From assembly GCA_028015205.1 (NCBI GenBank), contig CM051510.1:25916580-25980579 (forward strand): a stretch of DNA of 64,000 nt, in the 5' to 3' direction. Position numbers and translations under genes: made by a program. The notes below the pieces were generated by a model that made no database searches, was not told where the DNA came from, and worked only from the letters and a program-made list of their open reading frames with translations. This document shows, piece by piece, positions 12,402-25,142 of the stretch; positions within the stretch are counted from its first letter, which is position 1; each line of letters begins with the position of its first letter. Origin of the DNA: Mytilisepta virgata. Lineage: Eukaryota; Mollusca; Bivalvia; Mytilida; Mytilidae.

Positions 12402-13595
12402 GTCTCGCCTGCGACGAAAGTCGCTGGAAGCGAGACATAGGTATAGCAATCCGGCGGCGACGGCGAAGGCGACGGCGACGGCGACGGCGTTAACTTTTTG
12501 TAAAACCTTAATAACTTTTAAAGTATAATACTTACAATGTTCATCTTTGGTCCACAGGTGCATGAAGTGATGACCTTTTCAGCAGCACATTTTTAGATGA
12601 CCTTGACCTTTTTTTCATGGTTCAATACCCACATAAACATTGCGACATAGTTTTACATTCAAATCCTTTTCTCAGAAACTATAATACCTAGAGTTATTAT
12701 ATTTGGTCTACAGTGAGATCTATATGGGTACATGCCAGTCTGACACCTGTCATTTGTCCTTGACCTCAATTGCACGGTTCAGTGAACTTCGAAAATCTGC
12801 GACATAGTTTTACATTCAAGTCCCTTTCTTAGTAACTGTAATGTTTAGAGTCATCATATTTGGTATATAGTAAGATCTATATGGGTACATGGGAGTCTGA
12901 CACCTGTCATGTGTCCTTGACCTCAATTTCACAGCTCAGTGACTTTGTCAATTTTTTCTTCTAAAGTCCATTTTTCTGCAACTACAATGAATAGACTCAT
13001 CATACATGGCTTATAGCAAGATCTGTATGGGTACATGCCAGTCTGACACCTTTCATGTGCCCTTGACCTCAATTTCATGGTTCAGTGACTTTGTCAATTT
13101 TTTCCTCAAAAGTTTATATTTCAGCAAGTGCAATGACTAGATTCATCAGATATGGTCTATAGCTAGATCTATATGGGTACATGTCAGTCTGACACCTGTC
13201 ATGTGTCCTTTACCTCAATTTCATGGTTCAGTGACTTTGTCAATTTTTTTCTTTAAAGTCTATTTTACAGCAACTACAATGAATAGACTCATCATACATG
13301 GCTTATAGCAAGATCTGTATGGGTACATGCCAGTCTGACACCTTTCATGTGCCCTTGACCTCAATTCACGGTCCAGTGACCATATTAAGGTTTTTTGATG
13401 AGGTCAGTTTCTGACATATGGCTTTTGTCCTTGACCTCAATTAATTAATTGCTCAAGTAATCACATAACAGCTTTCGCATGTCTGTTTCAAATGTACCAT
13501 AATGGTAGGCAAATGATAGCATGGTCTTTGATAGTGCATGTTATTCTGGGTCAAGCGCGGACAGGCGAGACATCTTTTAGGGTCCACACTTGTTT
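12402..13595 (+). repeat. GTCTCGCCTG repeat element with ~180-base internal units
   Basis: Opens with a hairpin (GTCTCGCCTGCGAC, GAAA loop, GTCGC..GCGAGAC), then a (GGCGAC)n run and GTTAACTTTTTG. The body has about four units each containing AGCAACTACAATGA.TAGACTCATCATA, GATCTGTATGGGTACATGCC and AGTCTGACACCT.TCATGTG followed by CCTTGACCTCAATTTCA. It ends with CAGGCGAGACATCTTTTAGG and GTCCACACTTGTTT. GTCTCGCCTG and CAGGCGAGAC are perfect terminal inverted repeats. Non-coding. Confidence 0.8.
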
Positions 13596-16560
13596 ATTTC
13601 ATACTATTATGTAATGAATACTTAATAGAAATTTGTTGGGTTATTCATATACATGTAGCATTAACAAAAGACAGTCTAAAAATAACACCCAAATTAAATG
13701 CTCATTTTTACTGTGTTACTAGCTTGGATTTACTGACAAAATGCAAGGAGCAGTTAAGAATAAGCGAATTTTAGCATGCTTTTGGGCCAAAAAAGGACAA
13801 ACAAGATAATTTTTAATTTATAGATTTATTATTTACTGCAACTTAACTCGTACAACAGTAAATTGATTTCTGTGTATTTTTCAGGGAATTTTCATGGTAC
13901 AATTTGCCATTGCGCACCACCTATTTTGTTTTTTTTATCAAAATGACTTTTTGGGGTTTCCCATAGACAAACATGGACTTAATCATTACTATATAATATT
14001 GAAGCCATAGTAAGGGATATATAACCCAAGTAAAAAAAATCAAGGTTTAAGGATGATCGCTGGTCTAATAGGAAATAAATAGAATTTGAAATAGGTATTT
14101 TAGTTTGAGAGAACATATGAATAGTAAACAAATAAGCAAGAAAAAAATATAGGTTCATGTGCTCATTTTAGTGCTATAAGGCCTTGAAAATTGGCAGGAA
14201 ATGGGTTTTCTCTGGATTTTTCCTTGTCGTTGCATTGGCAACTTCAGTCTCCCAAAAATGTATGAAAAAATAAAAAGGATTTCATAAGATTTTGTCAATT
14301 ACCATCTTACGGTATATATGATTGAATTATAAAAGAAAAAGTAGGGGTTCATGGGCAAAAAAGTTCACGTTTAAGAAATGGATAAAACCAGAGGATTCCG
14401 AAAATCTAACAAAAAGACCAAAACATTACCAGCGTGTTTCCTTAAAAGTGTTTTTACTGTATTTTACATCATACCTGTAAATAATTCAGATGGCATTAAT
14501 AAGTCTCCTTTTTAGGCCAGTTGCGACAATGGTAAACTATATGTATAGTAATAGTTTTATTATCTGAGTGAAAATCTGAGTGAAATTAAATTTTAAAAAC
14601 TTTGCCGAAAAAGAAAAAAAACTACTGTGATTAATTTTATTATAGAAAGTAGGAATTTAATGAATTTGCAGAAGTCTTGAAAATATCTAGTAAGAAGCAG
14701 ATCATTACAATATTCATACTTTCAGTTCTCTGCTTTTTCAGAAGTTAGATTTTTGCTGCCCTTCGAATTTTTTTTCCTTTGGCAATGAAAAGATGGTTAT
14801 ATTCTTATATGTATATACATCATTTCATGTATTTGACTTTAAATTCATAAAATATAATTCTATAATTCATGAATATCAGTAGAATATGAAAAATGGTATC
14901 GCCCTTTTTGAGCCCCTATCACTACATGCATGGTTGATACATGTATGTACAGATAACATGTAAATGGTTTTCCTCCAATAACAGTTAGATAAATCTTTGT
15001 CTGAATAAATGTCCCTTAGAGAAAAATTGTCCATTTTATTGAGGACTCAAGTAACTGAATTATGGAGGTTGTTTAAATGCTATGAAAAAACAAAGTGGAT
15101 ATTTGGTTTGTAGTTTCAATTGGATTGAAATTCAAGAGCTTACAGGGACTGTACACTAACTTACGGGGACTGTACACTATTGTTTCTGAAGAAATGAATC
15201 TGAGAAGGACTTTTTAGACAATCTGTAAATAAATGTGTGTTTTCAATGAAGCTGGAATTTCATTCAGGGGATAGAAACAAAAAAGGAAAAACAAAAATAG
15301 TTTGAAAAATTGACATCAGATAGTAAAAATCTTAAAAGTAAATTCTGAGAGTAGTACATTTTAGAGAGAAGCCAGTATTGTTTATCAGGAGCCAGAGCTT
15401 GGACTATAATTAGCTTAAATATCACTAGAGCACTGCATATTTGGACTGTATGTAATAGACTATAAAAGCAAAAACAATATGTTACCAGGATAATTTATCG
15501 TTAGTCTGCATTTTATGTTATTGCATAAAGGCTGTTAGTGGATTAGGTTTACATTGTGCAAGAAACAGCGGAGTTAGAATTAATTATGAGCTAAAAATTG
15601 TGAATACGTAATATTTCAAGTCTGAAAGTCACAGTCTTTAACCTTCTTATAAAACTAGAGTGAACATTTCTTTTGTTTTTTTTTTCAAAATTGCAAAACA
15701 GAAAATAATTAAATGTAACATTTGTTTGTTTCAATCATAATCACTTTAAAGCTTCAGTTGACCTGTATGATTTATTATGTAAGAAAACATTTGTTAGACC
15801 ATGTGTATTGTGAATTATGTCTGACTGTTGGGTAATATTACAGCATCCAGTTCAATGATTGGTCAGTTCCTAAAGCTATTTATTGAAGCTACTTCATTTC
15901 ATGAAATTTTAAATATTTTGTGAATGTTTGGCTAGTAGAGAAGAATGGACTATATATATAATTTGACTATATGTACGATGTGATTTTTTTGTACTTAAAT
16001 ATATATTGAACAATTATTTGATTTTTATCAAATCTGAGTTTAATTCAGGAAACAAAAGTTCTTTTTTTTGAAACATTGGTCATACTGTTAGCCTGATTAT
16101 TGTGAAATTGAAACTAAAAGTTTAGGTGACCAAAAAACTGTGATCATCTGTGGAACAGCATAAAAAATTGAAGCAGTGAAGACTTAAGTTGCATATAATC
16201 AGTGCATTATAATTAAAAGTGAAAAAACTTAATTCAGGAAAAATTAAACTTCATAATCAGATTTACATATTTGATCAGGAATTACGACAGAGGAGGATTT
16301 GTACAAGGATTTAGGACATCTGAAGCTCGTGATAAAAAATCTTTAAAAATATAAATATCAGCTAAGTAACATTTTGTTGCTTTTGACCTTTTTCACTTGC
16401 TGTGCAGAATTCAGTGTTTTTCTTTATATTTAATTTGTTTTACGTAAATTTTGACATTGTGTATTGGGAACATATTGGGTAATAATTAATAATAATCTAT
16501 CAGGAAGTTTGTTAAATGTGCAGATAGCTACTAGTCATAACGAGAGTTCCAATAAAGTTC
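13596..16560. other. Long intron stretch before the alternative first exon
   Basis: About 3 kb of AT-rich sequence with no repeat family, exon or RNA gene that I recognise. It has fewer repeats than the rest of the intron and lies directly upstream of the exon at 16628, so promoter or enhancer sequence for that exon would be expected here; I cannot pick out a specific site. Confidence 0.4.
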
Positions 16561-16627
16561 ACATTTGGAACATTGTATAACAGTACACAATTCTGTCACC
16601 TTGTTTATGGATTAATATAAAACTATC

Positions 16628-16850
16628 ATGATGAGTGGACTCGGGGAGACCTTTCTTCATGGATTGTCATCGAGCATGGATTCTGTCACAGGATCTCTTG
16701 GTGTTAGTTCCATGTCAATGGGATCTTCGTCTTTTACACCGTACCAAGGCTCGGCATCCTTGTCATCACCTTTATCGTACCCCTCGACAATGAGTAGCTA
16801 TCCCACGTCACCTAGTTATATGAATCCATATTTGCAGATGCATGGGTTAG
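16628..16850 (+). CDS. Alternative first coding exon of the bZIP gene
   Basis: ATG at 16628 opens 74 codons rich in Ser, Gly, Tyr and Pro (MMSGLGETFLHGLSSSMDS..., later SYPTSPSYMNPYLQMHGL), a composition typical of unstructured activation regions. A donor (TTAG|GTAAAG) at 16851 ends it in phase 1, so with the exon at 20823 the split codon becomes Ala and the frame continues to a 178-residue protein. No acceptor precedes the ATG closely, so I read it as a first exon with its own promoter. A TATAAAA at about 16616 is too close to the ATG to be its TATA box. The phase is identical to that of the exon at 1243-1464, which implies isoforms sharing the bZIP domain, as is known for PAR bZIP genes such as Drosophila Pdp1 and vertebrate HLF/TEF. 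Confidence 0.7.
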
Positions 16851-17359
16851 GTAAAGTACACTGTAGATTAAATGCATGTAAATAATTAAAGAACTGCAGA
16901 ATAGTCATTCGAACAAACTAATGCAATAGTATAGCCAGTATACATGTAAATTCAAATGTAAAAAAAATCATGAAAAATCATCTGGTTCATCATTATGTTT
17001 TAGCTTGATTATTTTGATGAGAAAGGTTTTTGTTGTTAAGTGAAAATATTTGAATGTTTTTTTTTGTCCAAAGATCTCAAATTTTTGTTCTCTAAATTTA
17101 ATTTTTTCTTGTAATAGCACATTTGATTACAAGTATTAGATTGAATTAAATGATGTAGTCATTAGAAATTATATATGAAAAAAGGAATAAATTGTTCTTG
17201 AATTTTTTATTCTCAGAAAACTTTAAATTTGAGATGTAGATCATGTTCAGGAATATTTGTGAATAAAATATTAAGTTCTATTTTAACCACTTTATCAATC
17301 AAGTAACTGTGATTTAAAATTATTATCTTGTATTGGTGTATCATAACTAATGATCACTT

Positions 17360-17520
17360 AGCCTGTCAATGGTTATGGTTGCAAGTTCGAATCCAACTCG
17401 TTGTGGATTACTGTTAAAGGAATTAAAGTGGTTTTCTTTCTTAAATTAGTTCAACTTTCTGCAGCGATGAAAATTTTTTTTTTTGTGAAAGTGGTGTTAA
17501 ACTCCCAAAAAACCGAACAA
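17360..17520 (+). repeat. Relic of tRNA-headed SINE
   Basis: Keeps TAATGATCACTTAGCCTGTC, a B-box-like GGTTGCAAGTTCGAATCC and a 3' block (GGTGTTAAACTCCCAAAAAA) corresponding to the GGCGTAAAACCCCAACTAAA end of the better SINE copies. No functional tRNA. Confidence 0.55.
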
Positions 17521-17964
17521 GTATGCATATTTTATCTGTTAAAATTCAAGATAACAAAAATGGATTTTAATTGATATAATGAAAGCGAAACCACCATCTG
17601 ACAGAAATAAACTTCTAAATACATGTACATATATAACAAACTGAAGAAATTGACGAGTGCTTATTTAGGCTTCTGGATTAGGGATGTATAAATATTTGGG
17701 AACAAAGGTTTAAATGTTATCTCAAAGTTGATCGGACTGTCAAAATGAGTTTGAGATAAAAGGAATTTTGAATAATAAGTAGTATATACAGTCCAAAGTA
17801 TATACTTATGACAAAAAAAATAAATAAATAAAATATCAAGAATTTTGAGATAAGGGTTAAAAAATGGAAAAGCAAGATTTTACTGTTTAAACCTTTGTGT
17901 ATGTTTCATTTCTTTGTTGAACTTTTTTAGAATGTCTATATATTAATTCTTTCAAATTTTGTAA
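17521..17964. other. Intron sequence, no feature recognised
   Basis: AT-rich sequence with poly(A)/(T) runs and no exon signal. Confidence 0.4.
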
Positions 17965-18174
17965 TACTGTAAATTCAGAAATTATTGCGTGCATTTATTA
18001 TTGCGATTTTGTCATTTTCGACTAAAATGCGATTTTAATTTTTGCGATATTGAGAAAAATCCCCTTCATTCATATAAAAAATTCCAAAATGCAAGTTTAA
18101 ATTATTGCGATTACAACCCTGTCGCATTTTTTCGCTATAATAAAAACATCGCAATAATTTCCGAATTTACAGTA
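17965..18174. mobile_element. MITE with TACTGTAAATTC termini
   Basis: Terminal inverted repeats of about 25 bases: left TACTGTAAATTCAGAAATTA then TTGCG, right end its mirror with one G/A change (CGCAATAATTTCCGAATTTACAGTA). The interior has further inverted TTGCGAT/ATCGCAA words. The flanks are compatible with a TA target duplication. Non-coding. Confidence 0.8.
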
Positions 18175-19329
18175 TTCAACTGGTTTTGGCCATATTTGTA
18201 TTAATTGGCGAAACTTTAATCAGCAGATTACATGTACATGTATACTGGAATAATTGCTTTTTATTGATTTTATTTATTGATTATATATACTTTTATAATT
18301 CTTTTTCCCCAATAAAGTACATGGTGAAATTTTCCAATTCAAATTTAAAATTTCTATCAATTGATATTCATGTCACTACATTTTATTTAAAACTGAATTT
18401 CAATAAAATTGGTTTTGGAGTAGCACTAAAAAATATTATGTAAAATTTAAATACCTGCAGGAAAATTTCTGCATGGGATATAATTTAAATGCTTCACTGG
18501 TATTATTAAAGTTTAATTTTTTTTTTACAAAAATTTTGATGTAACAGAGATTTATCTAATTTGGTGTAAAATTTTGGGTAATAGCTCTCCAGGTACCAAC
18601 AGTATCGGGTGACATAACGTTATATCACTATAGACTGGGGTGATATAATTCAACTATTGACCTGTAAACAATCTGTCTGTATTGTAATTTTTTGGTTGAT
18701 GTTGCATAACTTGATATAAGGACATTATTGATTAAGTGAAATGTGTATTGCTTTAGAAGGGGATACCAAAAGGGATTTGATTGTATAGTTTTAATCAAGA
18801 ATTATATCATGAAAAATTTATATAATTAATTACTTGTTTTGAAAGAAAAAGGGTAAAGATTTTATATTTTGGTAAAAACGCTTAAATTTTAAATAAAATT
18901 ATATGGTATAGTTTGGCAAGACAACGTATAAACTATCAAATATTGTTTAAAAGGCATTAAGTTTCATTCAACAGAATTCTTTAATATAACTCTGGTAAAC
19001 TTTGGCTAACATCTGACGATCTGTATACTACTGTCTGCTGATTCCAAAACTTTCGATCTGATATGCTTTTCGTTTTATCGCAACAACCGCTTAATTGCAA
19101 AATTTTCTCTGTCAAATAGGCTTTGCAAATAAGCGGAATCCACTGTACTTTGATTTCGTTAATTTTTTAGGATGGTTTAATGAAAATTTGTTCTTTTGAG
19201 AATACATAATTTCCTGTTATGAGCTCAATTTGATTTAGAATACAACAAATTAATTTTTTTGTTGTTGTTGAATAATTAAAATTTATGGTTCATCTGAAAA
19301 ATAAAAAAAAGTATGATTCAACAGTTACA
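18175..19329. other. Intron sequence, no gene seen
   Basis: AT-rich. Near 19070-19145 there is a GCAACAACCGCTTAATTGC...AAATAAGCGGAATCCACTGTA stretch that looks like one end of another MITE. The open frame at 18186-18443 has no recognisable content. Confidence 0.4.
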
Positions 19330-19506
19330 TGTAGTCAAACCTGTCTATAAAGGGCACCCAAGGAACCAGTAAAAAGTGCCTTTAATGAGCAGGTGCCCTT
19401 TGTACAGAGATTTATGTTTTGTTCATAAATGAGACTTTTTCACTGTGTCCTTTATAGACAGTGATTTGCAATATAGGGCTGCCCTTTAAAGCAGGTTTGA
19501 CTGTAC
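19330..19506. mobile_element. MITE with GTCAAACCTG termini
   Basis: Left end TGTAGTCAAACCTGTCTATA (then AAGGGCA) is mirrored by the right end, whose reverse complement reads GTACAGTCAAACCTGCTTTA then AAGGGCA. The interior carries repeated TGCCCTTT and TTTATAGACA words. About 177 bases, non-coding. Confidence 0.75.
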
Positions 19507-20058
19507 AATACAATTTACAGTTAATATATCCAAGGAATTGTCTGTCTTGTATTGTGTTGAGCTAATTGAGAGAAATAGCTGATATAACTAGACAAGGACT
19601 GAGTCACAAAGATAAATACCAGAATTCCTTTGTAGTATCAAAAATGAAAAGTCGGTGACAGCCACCGAAGTGCTTGTTACTTGTTTAGGACAAGCATTTA
19701 CAGACATTTTGTCTTTCTAAAAACCTAATATGTTTGGTTTTACTGTACAGGATACAGGTATCATTAAAGAAAATGTTTACAGTCTCTAAATAAGCAAATT
19801 TCAAACTTATAGAATTGTTGAGTTCTAAAGTAGAATCAATTAGATTGAAATTAACCGTGTAAGAGAATCAGTAATCCATTTATTCTAAGTGAATGTCAAA
19901 ATGTGTGGACTTTTATTTTAAAATCATACTGATGTTAAATGCATTAGATTCCCTGGCCAAAAGAGGCATGTGGTATGTTGCAATTGCATGACCATTGGTT
20001 CTCTCCTTGGCATTCATTGTCATCCATGATTGACTAGTATAAATTATCTTCTTGACAA

Positions 20059-20321
20059 GGGGCCTTGCTGGCTGAGTGGTCTAGGTAATTCGTCCTGACT
20101 ACTAATGATCACTAGCCTGTCAACGCTGAGGTTGTGAGTTCGAATCTCACTTATACCGGGGTGTGTTCGACTCCCTATCTTAATTGACAAGGATTGCCAG
20201 TTTTCCTACCGAAGGATAGTGGTTCTCTCCAGGTACTCCGGTTTCCTCCATCAGTAAAAACTGGCCGCTGCGAAAATGCCAAAAGTGCTAAAAACGGCAT
20301 AAAACCCCAACTGAACAAACC
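20059..20321 (+). mobile_element. tRNA-derived SINE, complete, with 13-base target duplication
   Basis: The head is tRNA-like: A-box GGCTGAGTGGTCTAGG and B-box GGTTGTGAGTTCGAATCTC, in a class II (Leu/Ser-like) layout. The body contains CTACCGAAGG, CTCCAGGTACTCCGG and CTGGCCGCTGCGAAA, and the tail is GGCATAAAACCCCAACTGAA. Flanked by perfect ATCTTCTTGACAA duplications at 20046-20058 and 20322-20334. It sits about 500 bases before the bZIP exon. Confidence 0.9.
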
Positions 20322-20822
20322 ATCTTCTTGACAACTGAGAGATTTGAATAAAAATCTGTTGGATTATAGTCTGTAGGTTAGATCCCCCTTTACTATTGTA
20401 TGTATCTGTGGTGATCTGGACCTTCAATCACTGTTACTAAAAATAGAAAAATCAACCAAAGAATATTGAAAAAATCTGCTTATCTGAAAATCCTTGCCAA
20501 TTTGAGTCCATTTAGTTGGTGGAATGTTTCTTAAGTGGAACCTTTTCAAATTTGTACAAAATCATGCACCCGAACTGCTAAACTAGAAAATTTGATGGAA
20601 GTTATGTGTTGGACTGTTAATTGTCAGGAAGTGAATAAAATTTGAATATCTTGTGGTCATAATGAGGTCAAAGATCAATAGTATAAAGACATCTAACACA
20701 CAAAAAGGTTGAATTAGATTTGTATTGCTATGGTATACAGATAAAGGTTAGAAGTACAAGTGTGTACACGTACTTGTAAGAAAAATGACCTTATAATTTT
20801 ATGAATTTTTGTTTATTTTTAG

Positions 20823-21136
20823 CTGCTGCAGCAGGTGCCTCACCAACTTTGGCCAGAGCTTTAGCTGCTGTTCAACAAACGCAGAAAAGACCAAGAAGCG
20901 AAAAGAAAGCCATTCCCACTGAACAAAAGGATAACAAATATTTTGAACGGAGAAAAAGAAACAATTTAGCAGCAAAAAAGTCCAGAGATGCACGGAAATC
21001 AAGAGAAGATGAAATAGCAATAAGGGCCAGTTTTTTAGAAAAAGAAAATGCAATTCTCAGGGCACAAGTAGCAACTCTTCGTGAAGAAGCATCTTCGCTG
21101 AAGCATCTATTACTTCAGAAAAGAGGCAGAACGTAA
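20823..21136 (+). CDS. Terminal bZIP exon of PAR/CES-2-type transcription factor
   Basis: AG acceptor at 20821-20822; the exon runs to a TAA stop at 21134-21136. Numbered on the 178-residue isoform starting at 16628, an Ala-rich linker (75-95) leads to a Lys/Arg basic region (about 110-137) with the signature NNLAAKKSRDAR, then a leucine zipper with Leu at 146, 153, 160 and 167 (FLEKENAILRAQVATLREE). The N-x-A-A-x-x-S-R motif and KDNKYFERRKRNN lead are diagnostic of the PAR/CES-2 (HLF, TEF, DBP, Pdp1) branch; these proteins bind TTAYGTAA-type sites as dimers in the nucleus. No clear PAR domain precedes the basic region, so CES-2-like is the safer name. The two upstream coding exons share its phase. 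Confidence 0.9.
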
Positions 21137-22330
21137 AAGCTTCTAACCAATTAAGAATGTGTTCTAAATTCCGGTGTTTTTATTTTGTGGAAAGAATTGT
21201 CAAGCAGTTTCTAGGTGTATATGAAGTTTGATTTTCTTCAGTCTTTATTCTAGAAAGAAGTATTTTCTTAGCAAGTTTGTTAATGCAGGTAAATTTTGAT
21301 TTGATAACACCCATTTTTATTGGTAGTAAAATTAAATATATCTCATATTTTTTTTATATTATTAAAAATTATATTTCAAAAGAAATTTTTTTTTATATGT
21401 TGTTGAGACATTTTACTGTGAAATGACAAAAGTATTGACACATTAATGACGTATTACTTCACATATATCAAGTTCTTTGCCAGGAAATCTAAATGACAAA
21501 TTTAACTTATACTTAATATTAAAATGTTTAATTATTCTTAGTTTATTTTTAATTTTAATTTTTCATTTTTTATTTTTTTTAAATTAAATATTGTATTAAC
21601 TGTGGACTGCAATACTTTTGTAATTGAAGGCTTTTAGTTTTATTCGGAATGCATGAGTAATTTTCAGAATTATAACATGGATGTTTGTTTATGGCTTTAT
21701 TATGATCTCATTCAGAAATACAACATAGAAATTGTGTTTCAAGTCTTATTTTTTGTTTTTTTTTAATTCAGAAATAGTTTTATTGCTCAAACAGAGAAGA
21801 TACATTTTGGTTGATTATTGTATGTGATACTTATTAAAAGAGAGATTACATTTGTCTTCCGAAATTTTCAAAATGACAACTTTAATCACAAAATAGTCTT
21901 TTGATTTCTGTAAATTCTTTGTTTTTGATGTAATTCTGTTTTGGTTTGATCTCGGTGATTCAAATTTTTAATGTTATAAATTAGTGATACATTTTGTTGA
22001 TTTTTCTTTCTTTTTTTCTAGATTTTGCAATTTGTTAGTACCATGTATATTTATATATAACCCTTGTAGTTGTTAGATTTAAGATGTAATTCTATATATA
22101 GCTGGTAGAAACTGATTTTTTTCTTGTTTGTGTTTTTTTAAAATTTTATATCGGATTTGAGTGTTCATTAATCATACATAATGTCTTCGACACTTTGCTG
22201 TATGTAGTGATCATTTCTAAGTTGAGAGACGTACAAAAATCACAATTAAGATGTAATTCTAAAGCTGGATTTTCCAGTTATGAAAAGCGTTTTAACGAGA
22301 TTGATGATAAAAACACGGATTGTTTCTAGA
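21137..22330 (+). other. 3' UTR / 3' flank of the bZIP gene
   Basis: AT-rich, no frame. Contains several AATAAA-like words; none can be singled out as the polyadenylation signal. From about 21753 this sequence is also present at 38861-39355 and, in part, 39580-39620, so the duplication breakpoint lies inside or just after the 3' UTR. Confidence 0.6.
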
Positions 22331-23894
22331 CACAATATAAGATGCTTTGATGGCGGGTCTCTGTGGTAGTTTTCATTAACATTACTGAAAACACCAGTAA
22401 GGAGTAAACACCTCTGTATTTATGGAATTAGTGATATGTTAAAAGGACATAAATTATCTGAAACATAAACAACAAAAGCCAAACAAAACTTAAAGGCAGA
22501 CAATAACAAAACACCAAAAAAATATTAAAAGTTAAAATGAACCAAAGTTTCTGCCAATGTTGACTTGCTGGTAGAAAAAAAAAGATGTTGACTCTATGAA
22601 ACTCAGAGCAATCACTGATTATGCTGTAAATATAAAGGGGTATATACTTTTTTATAGACTTTCCTTCTGATTCAAGTGAATTATTATATTTCTATACTCC
22701 AGGTAATTAAATTTTCTGTTTTCAACATGCAAGCAATGGGAGGCATGTTAAACTAAGAAATGTAAATATTCAGTACGTAGTAATGTAATAATTTACAAGT
22801 AAACTTCAGGGAAATTGTGTTTCCAATTATTTTTCATTCTGAAGTGTATAAATTCCATTCCATTGCAACCACCATTTGTACTTGCTACTGACATGAAATC
22901 AATTTGAGTTTGAAAAATTCCGTTGGACAGTAAAATACCCATGCAGTCTTTCACCTCAACCAAAAGTCCATGGACCTATTGCCATCACTTGACCATTTTT
23001 TTTTTCCAAACAAATTTATGCAATTTTATTAAGTAAAGTCCTTTTCTATTGACTGTCAAGCTAAAAACCTGTATTTGCTATACACACTTACAAAAACTTC
23101 CTGGAAAAGTAAACCTTAAAAAAATTATTTCTTTCTAATCGAAAACCATGCTGCAAAATGCCAAAACCAAAATTTTTTAACCACATTTACAAAATGTGTG
23201 CTCTGTTAAGTTACAATGCATGGTAACCATCTTTAGGAGAGGTCACCACACAGAATTAGTGATCCTTTTTAATATATATGTTAAATTTTCATTCTTACAA
23301 GGGCCCTTGAGTGGTTAATGAAAGCATCGTATTTTCCAACAATGAAGTATTCCATGAGAAAAATGTTAAAACTTGTGAGAACTGTTATATTTCATTATGG
23401 CATAAAGCATATTTGGTGGAAATTATTTTCTGATCTGTGAAAAAAAGGAAATATGTGAAAGGGCAAAAAAAAAATAAAGATGTCATTTCATGATGAACAC
23501 AACTAGTCAAATTTGCATTTATCTTTTAATATAAACTATTTTGTAAACTGAGTTATGTGCTACAAAATTTTATGCAAATCAGTAGAATTTTTTGTTATAA
23601 AATATATGTAATTGATAATTGGACTAGACTATATTAAATTTGCATTATTTTGGTGATGTTTGAAAGGACTGAAAATTTGTTTTTGTTTTTTATGTGTGTA
23701 TTTTTCTGTTTTGTTTTATATGATTGATCAGAAACTAGATGTCATAAGATGATCATGTATGGTTGTGAAATATCAGGACATTGTATGTGGATGTTAACAC
23801 TAATTTTAACCATAATTTATTATGAGAGCACTAGTCAATAAGTTGTCCTTTAACCTAGTTACTTAATGAGAAACCTGAGTGAGTTATATTTTCT

Positions 23895-23991
23895 TAACCA
23901 ATGTAGGTAAGGGAGATAATAAATTTGTCTCCCTTTTAGCCTTAGGACAAAAGGGAGAGAATTTAATTATCTCCCTTACCTACATTGGTTA
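23895..23991. mobile_element. Hairpin MITE with TAACCAATGTAGG ends (copy A)
   Basis: Near-perfect inverted repeat: left TAACCAATGTAGGTAAGGGA..., right its reverse complement ending ...CCTACATTGGTTA, arms of about 45 bases around a TTTTAGCCTTAGGACAAAA centre. Contains GGGAGATAAT on both arms. Also present at 42400-42496, so it predates the duplication. Confidence 0.8.
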
Positions 23992-24397
23992 GGAAAAGAT
24001 AACTCACTCTGGTTCCTAATTAATACATGTACATCTAACAAATAGACATTTCTATTTCTATGACTCATAAACAGGTACTAAATTAAATGTTTACCAAATA
24101 GTTTTGAGGGCCTCTTTGGTCGAGTGGTTGGAGTAATTTGTTTTAACTGATAGGAATAATTTTATTCCGTTTTTTAGCGGATTTCCACTTTTTGAAGTTC
24201 AGATTTTTCTGTGATGGTTTCTTTATGATAGATAGCAATATGGCTTCCGATAGAGCATTTCTGTTTTTTTTCTTGGATGGTAAAATAGTCTCTGTAATGA
24301 TCACTTGAAGTGAACTTGTGGTGTCAGGTGTGGTCAGTTCATAATTGACAAGGACATAGTTACCTGTCTACGCTCAGAGGTTCTTCAGGGTAATTTA

Positions 24398-24578
24398 ATT
24401 TGTTTGTTTGTTTAATTGGGATTTAACGCCGTTTTCAGCACATTTGGCCATTTCGCGACGGCCAGTTTTTATTGGTGGAGGAAGCCGGAGTACCCGGAGA
24501 GAACCACCGACCTTCGGTAGGAAAATTGGCAATCCTTGTCATTTAAGATCAGAGTCAAACACACCCCGCCACAGGTGT
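24398..24578 (-). mobile_element. tRNA-derived SINE, 5'-truncated, A-only insertion
   Basis: Reverse-strand copy: a TTTG-repeat tail at the left, then AACGCCGTTTTCAGCACA, GGCCATTTCGCGACGGCC and CTCCGGGTACTCCGG in reverse complement. The tRNA head is missing. Perfect 12-base target duplication CAGGGTAATTTA at 24386-24397 and 24579-24590. Unit B has a single CAGGGTAATTTA near 42899, the empty site. Confidence 0.9.
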
Positions 24579-25142
24579 CAGGGTAATTTAGCTTCCTCTA
24601 ATTAGCAGCCAATATTATTATAAGTGTAGACAATTGTGCTGAAAGAGTCTGTAAACCACAAATAAAAACCAAAGCAGTTTAATGGTGAATTTTCAAAATA
24701 CATAATGAGATTCTCTGAAACAGTATGTAAAACTGTTCTTTGCCATACTACAAAATCTTGCTTTTTCCTGAATAAAACCAAACTTACTAGGAAAAATTTG
24801 AAATTGGTTTGGAATATAAATTTTTATTTTAGACAATTTTTTGTCCATTTCTTAAAAAAGTATGCTTTTTTTTCTATATTTTAATCTGAAGGTACTGTAG
24901 TCACTAAAAAAATAGCATTTAGAATATTCACTATAATGTACTACTGCTGATTAGTACAACCAATTTTGAGTTACCTTCCTTTACCTGGTACATTGTAAGT
25001 CTTTATATTACTTCCCTTAGTTATTGTTTCCTTAACCACATTACATAAGTTAATGCAAATTTTTATACACAATGTAAGCCTGTATATATATATATTATCT
25101 CCCATAGTTGTTTAAAGGGAGATAACCTTTGATCTCATTTTT

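Noticed and set aside
16614..16622. TATA box (ATATAAAAC) for the alternative first exon
   Set aside because: It ends only a few bases before the ATG; initiation 25-30 bases downstream would lie inside the coding sequence.
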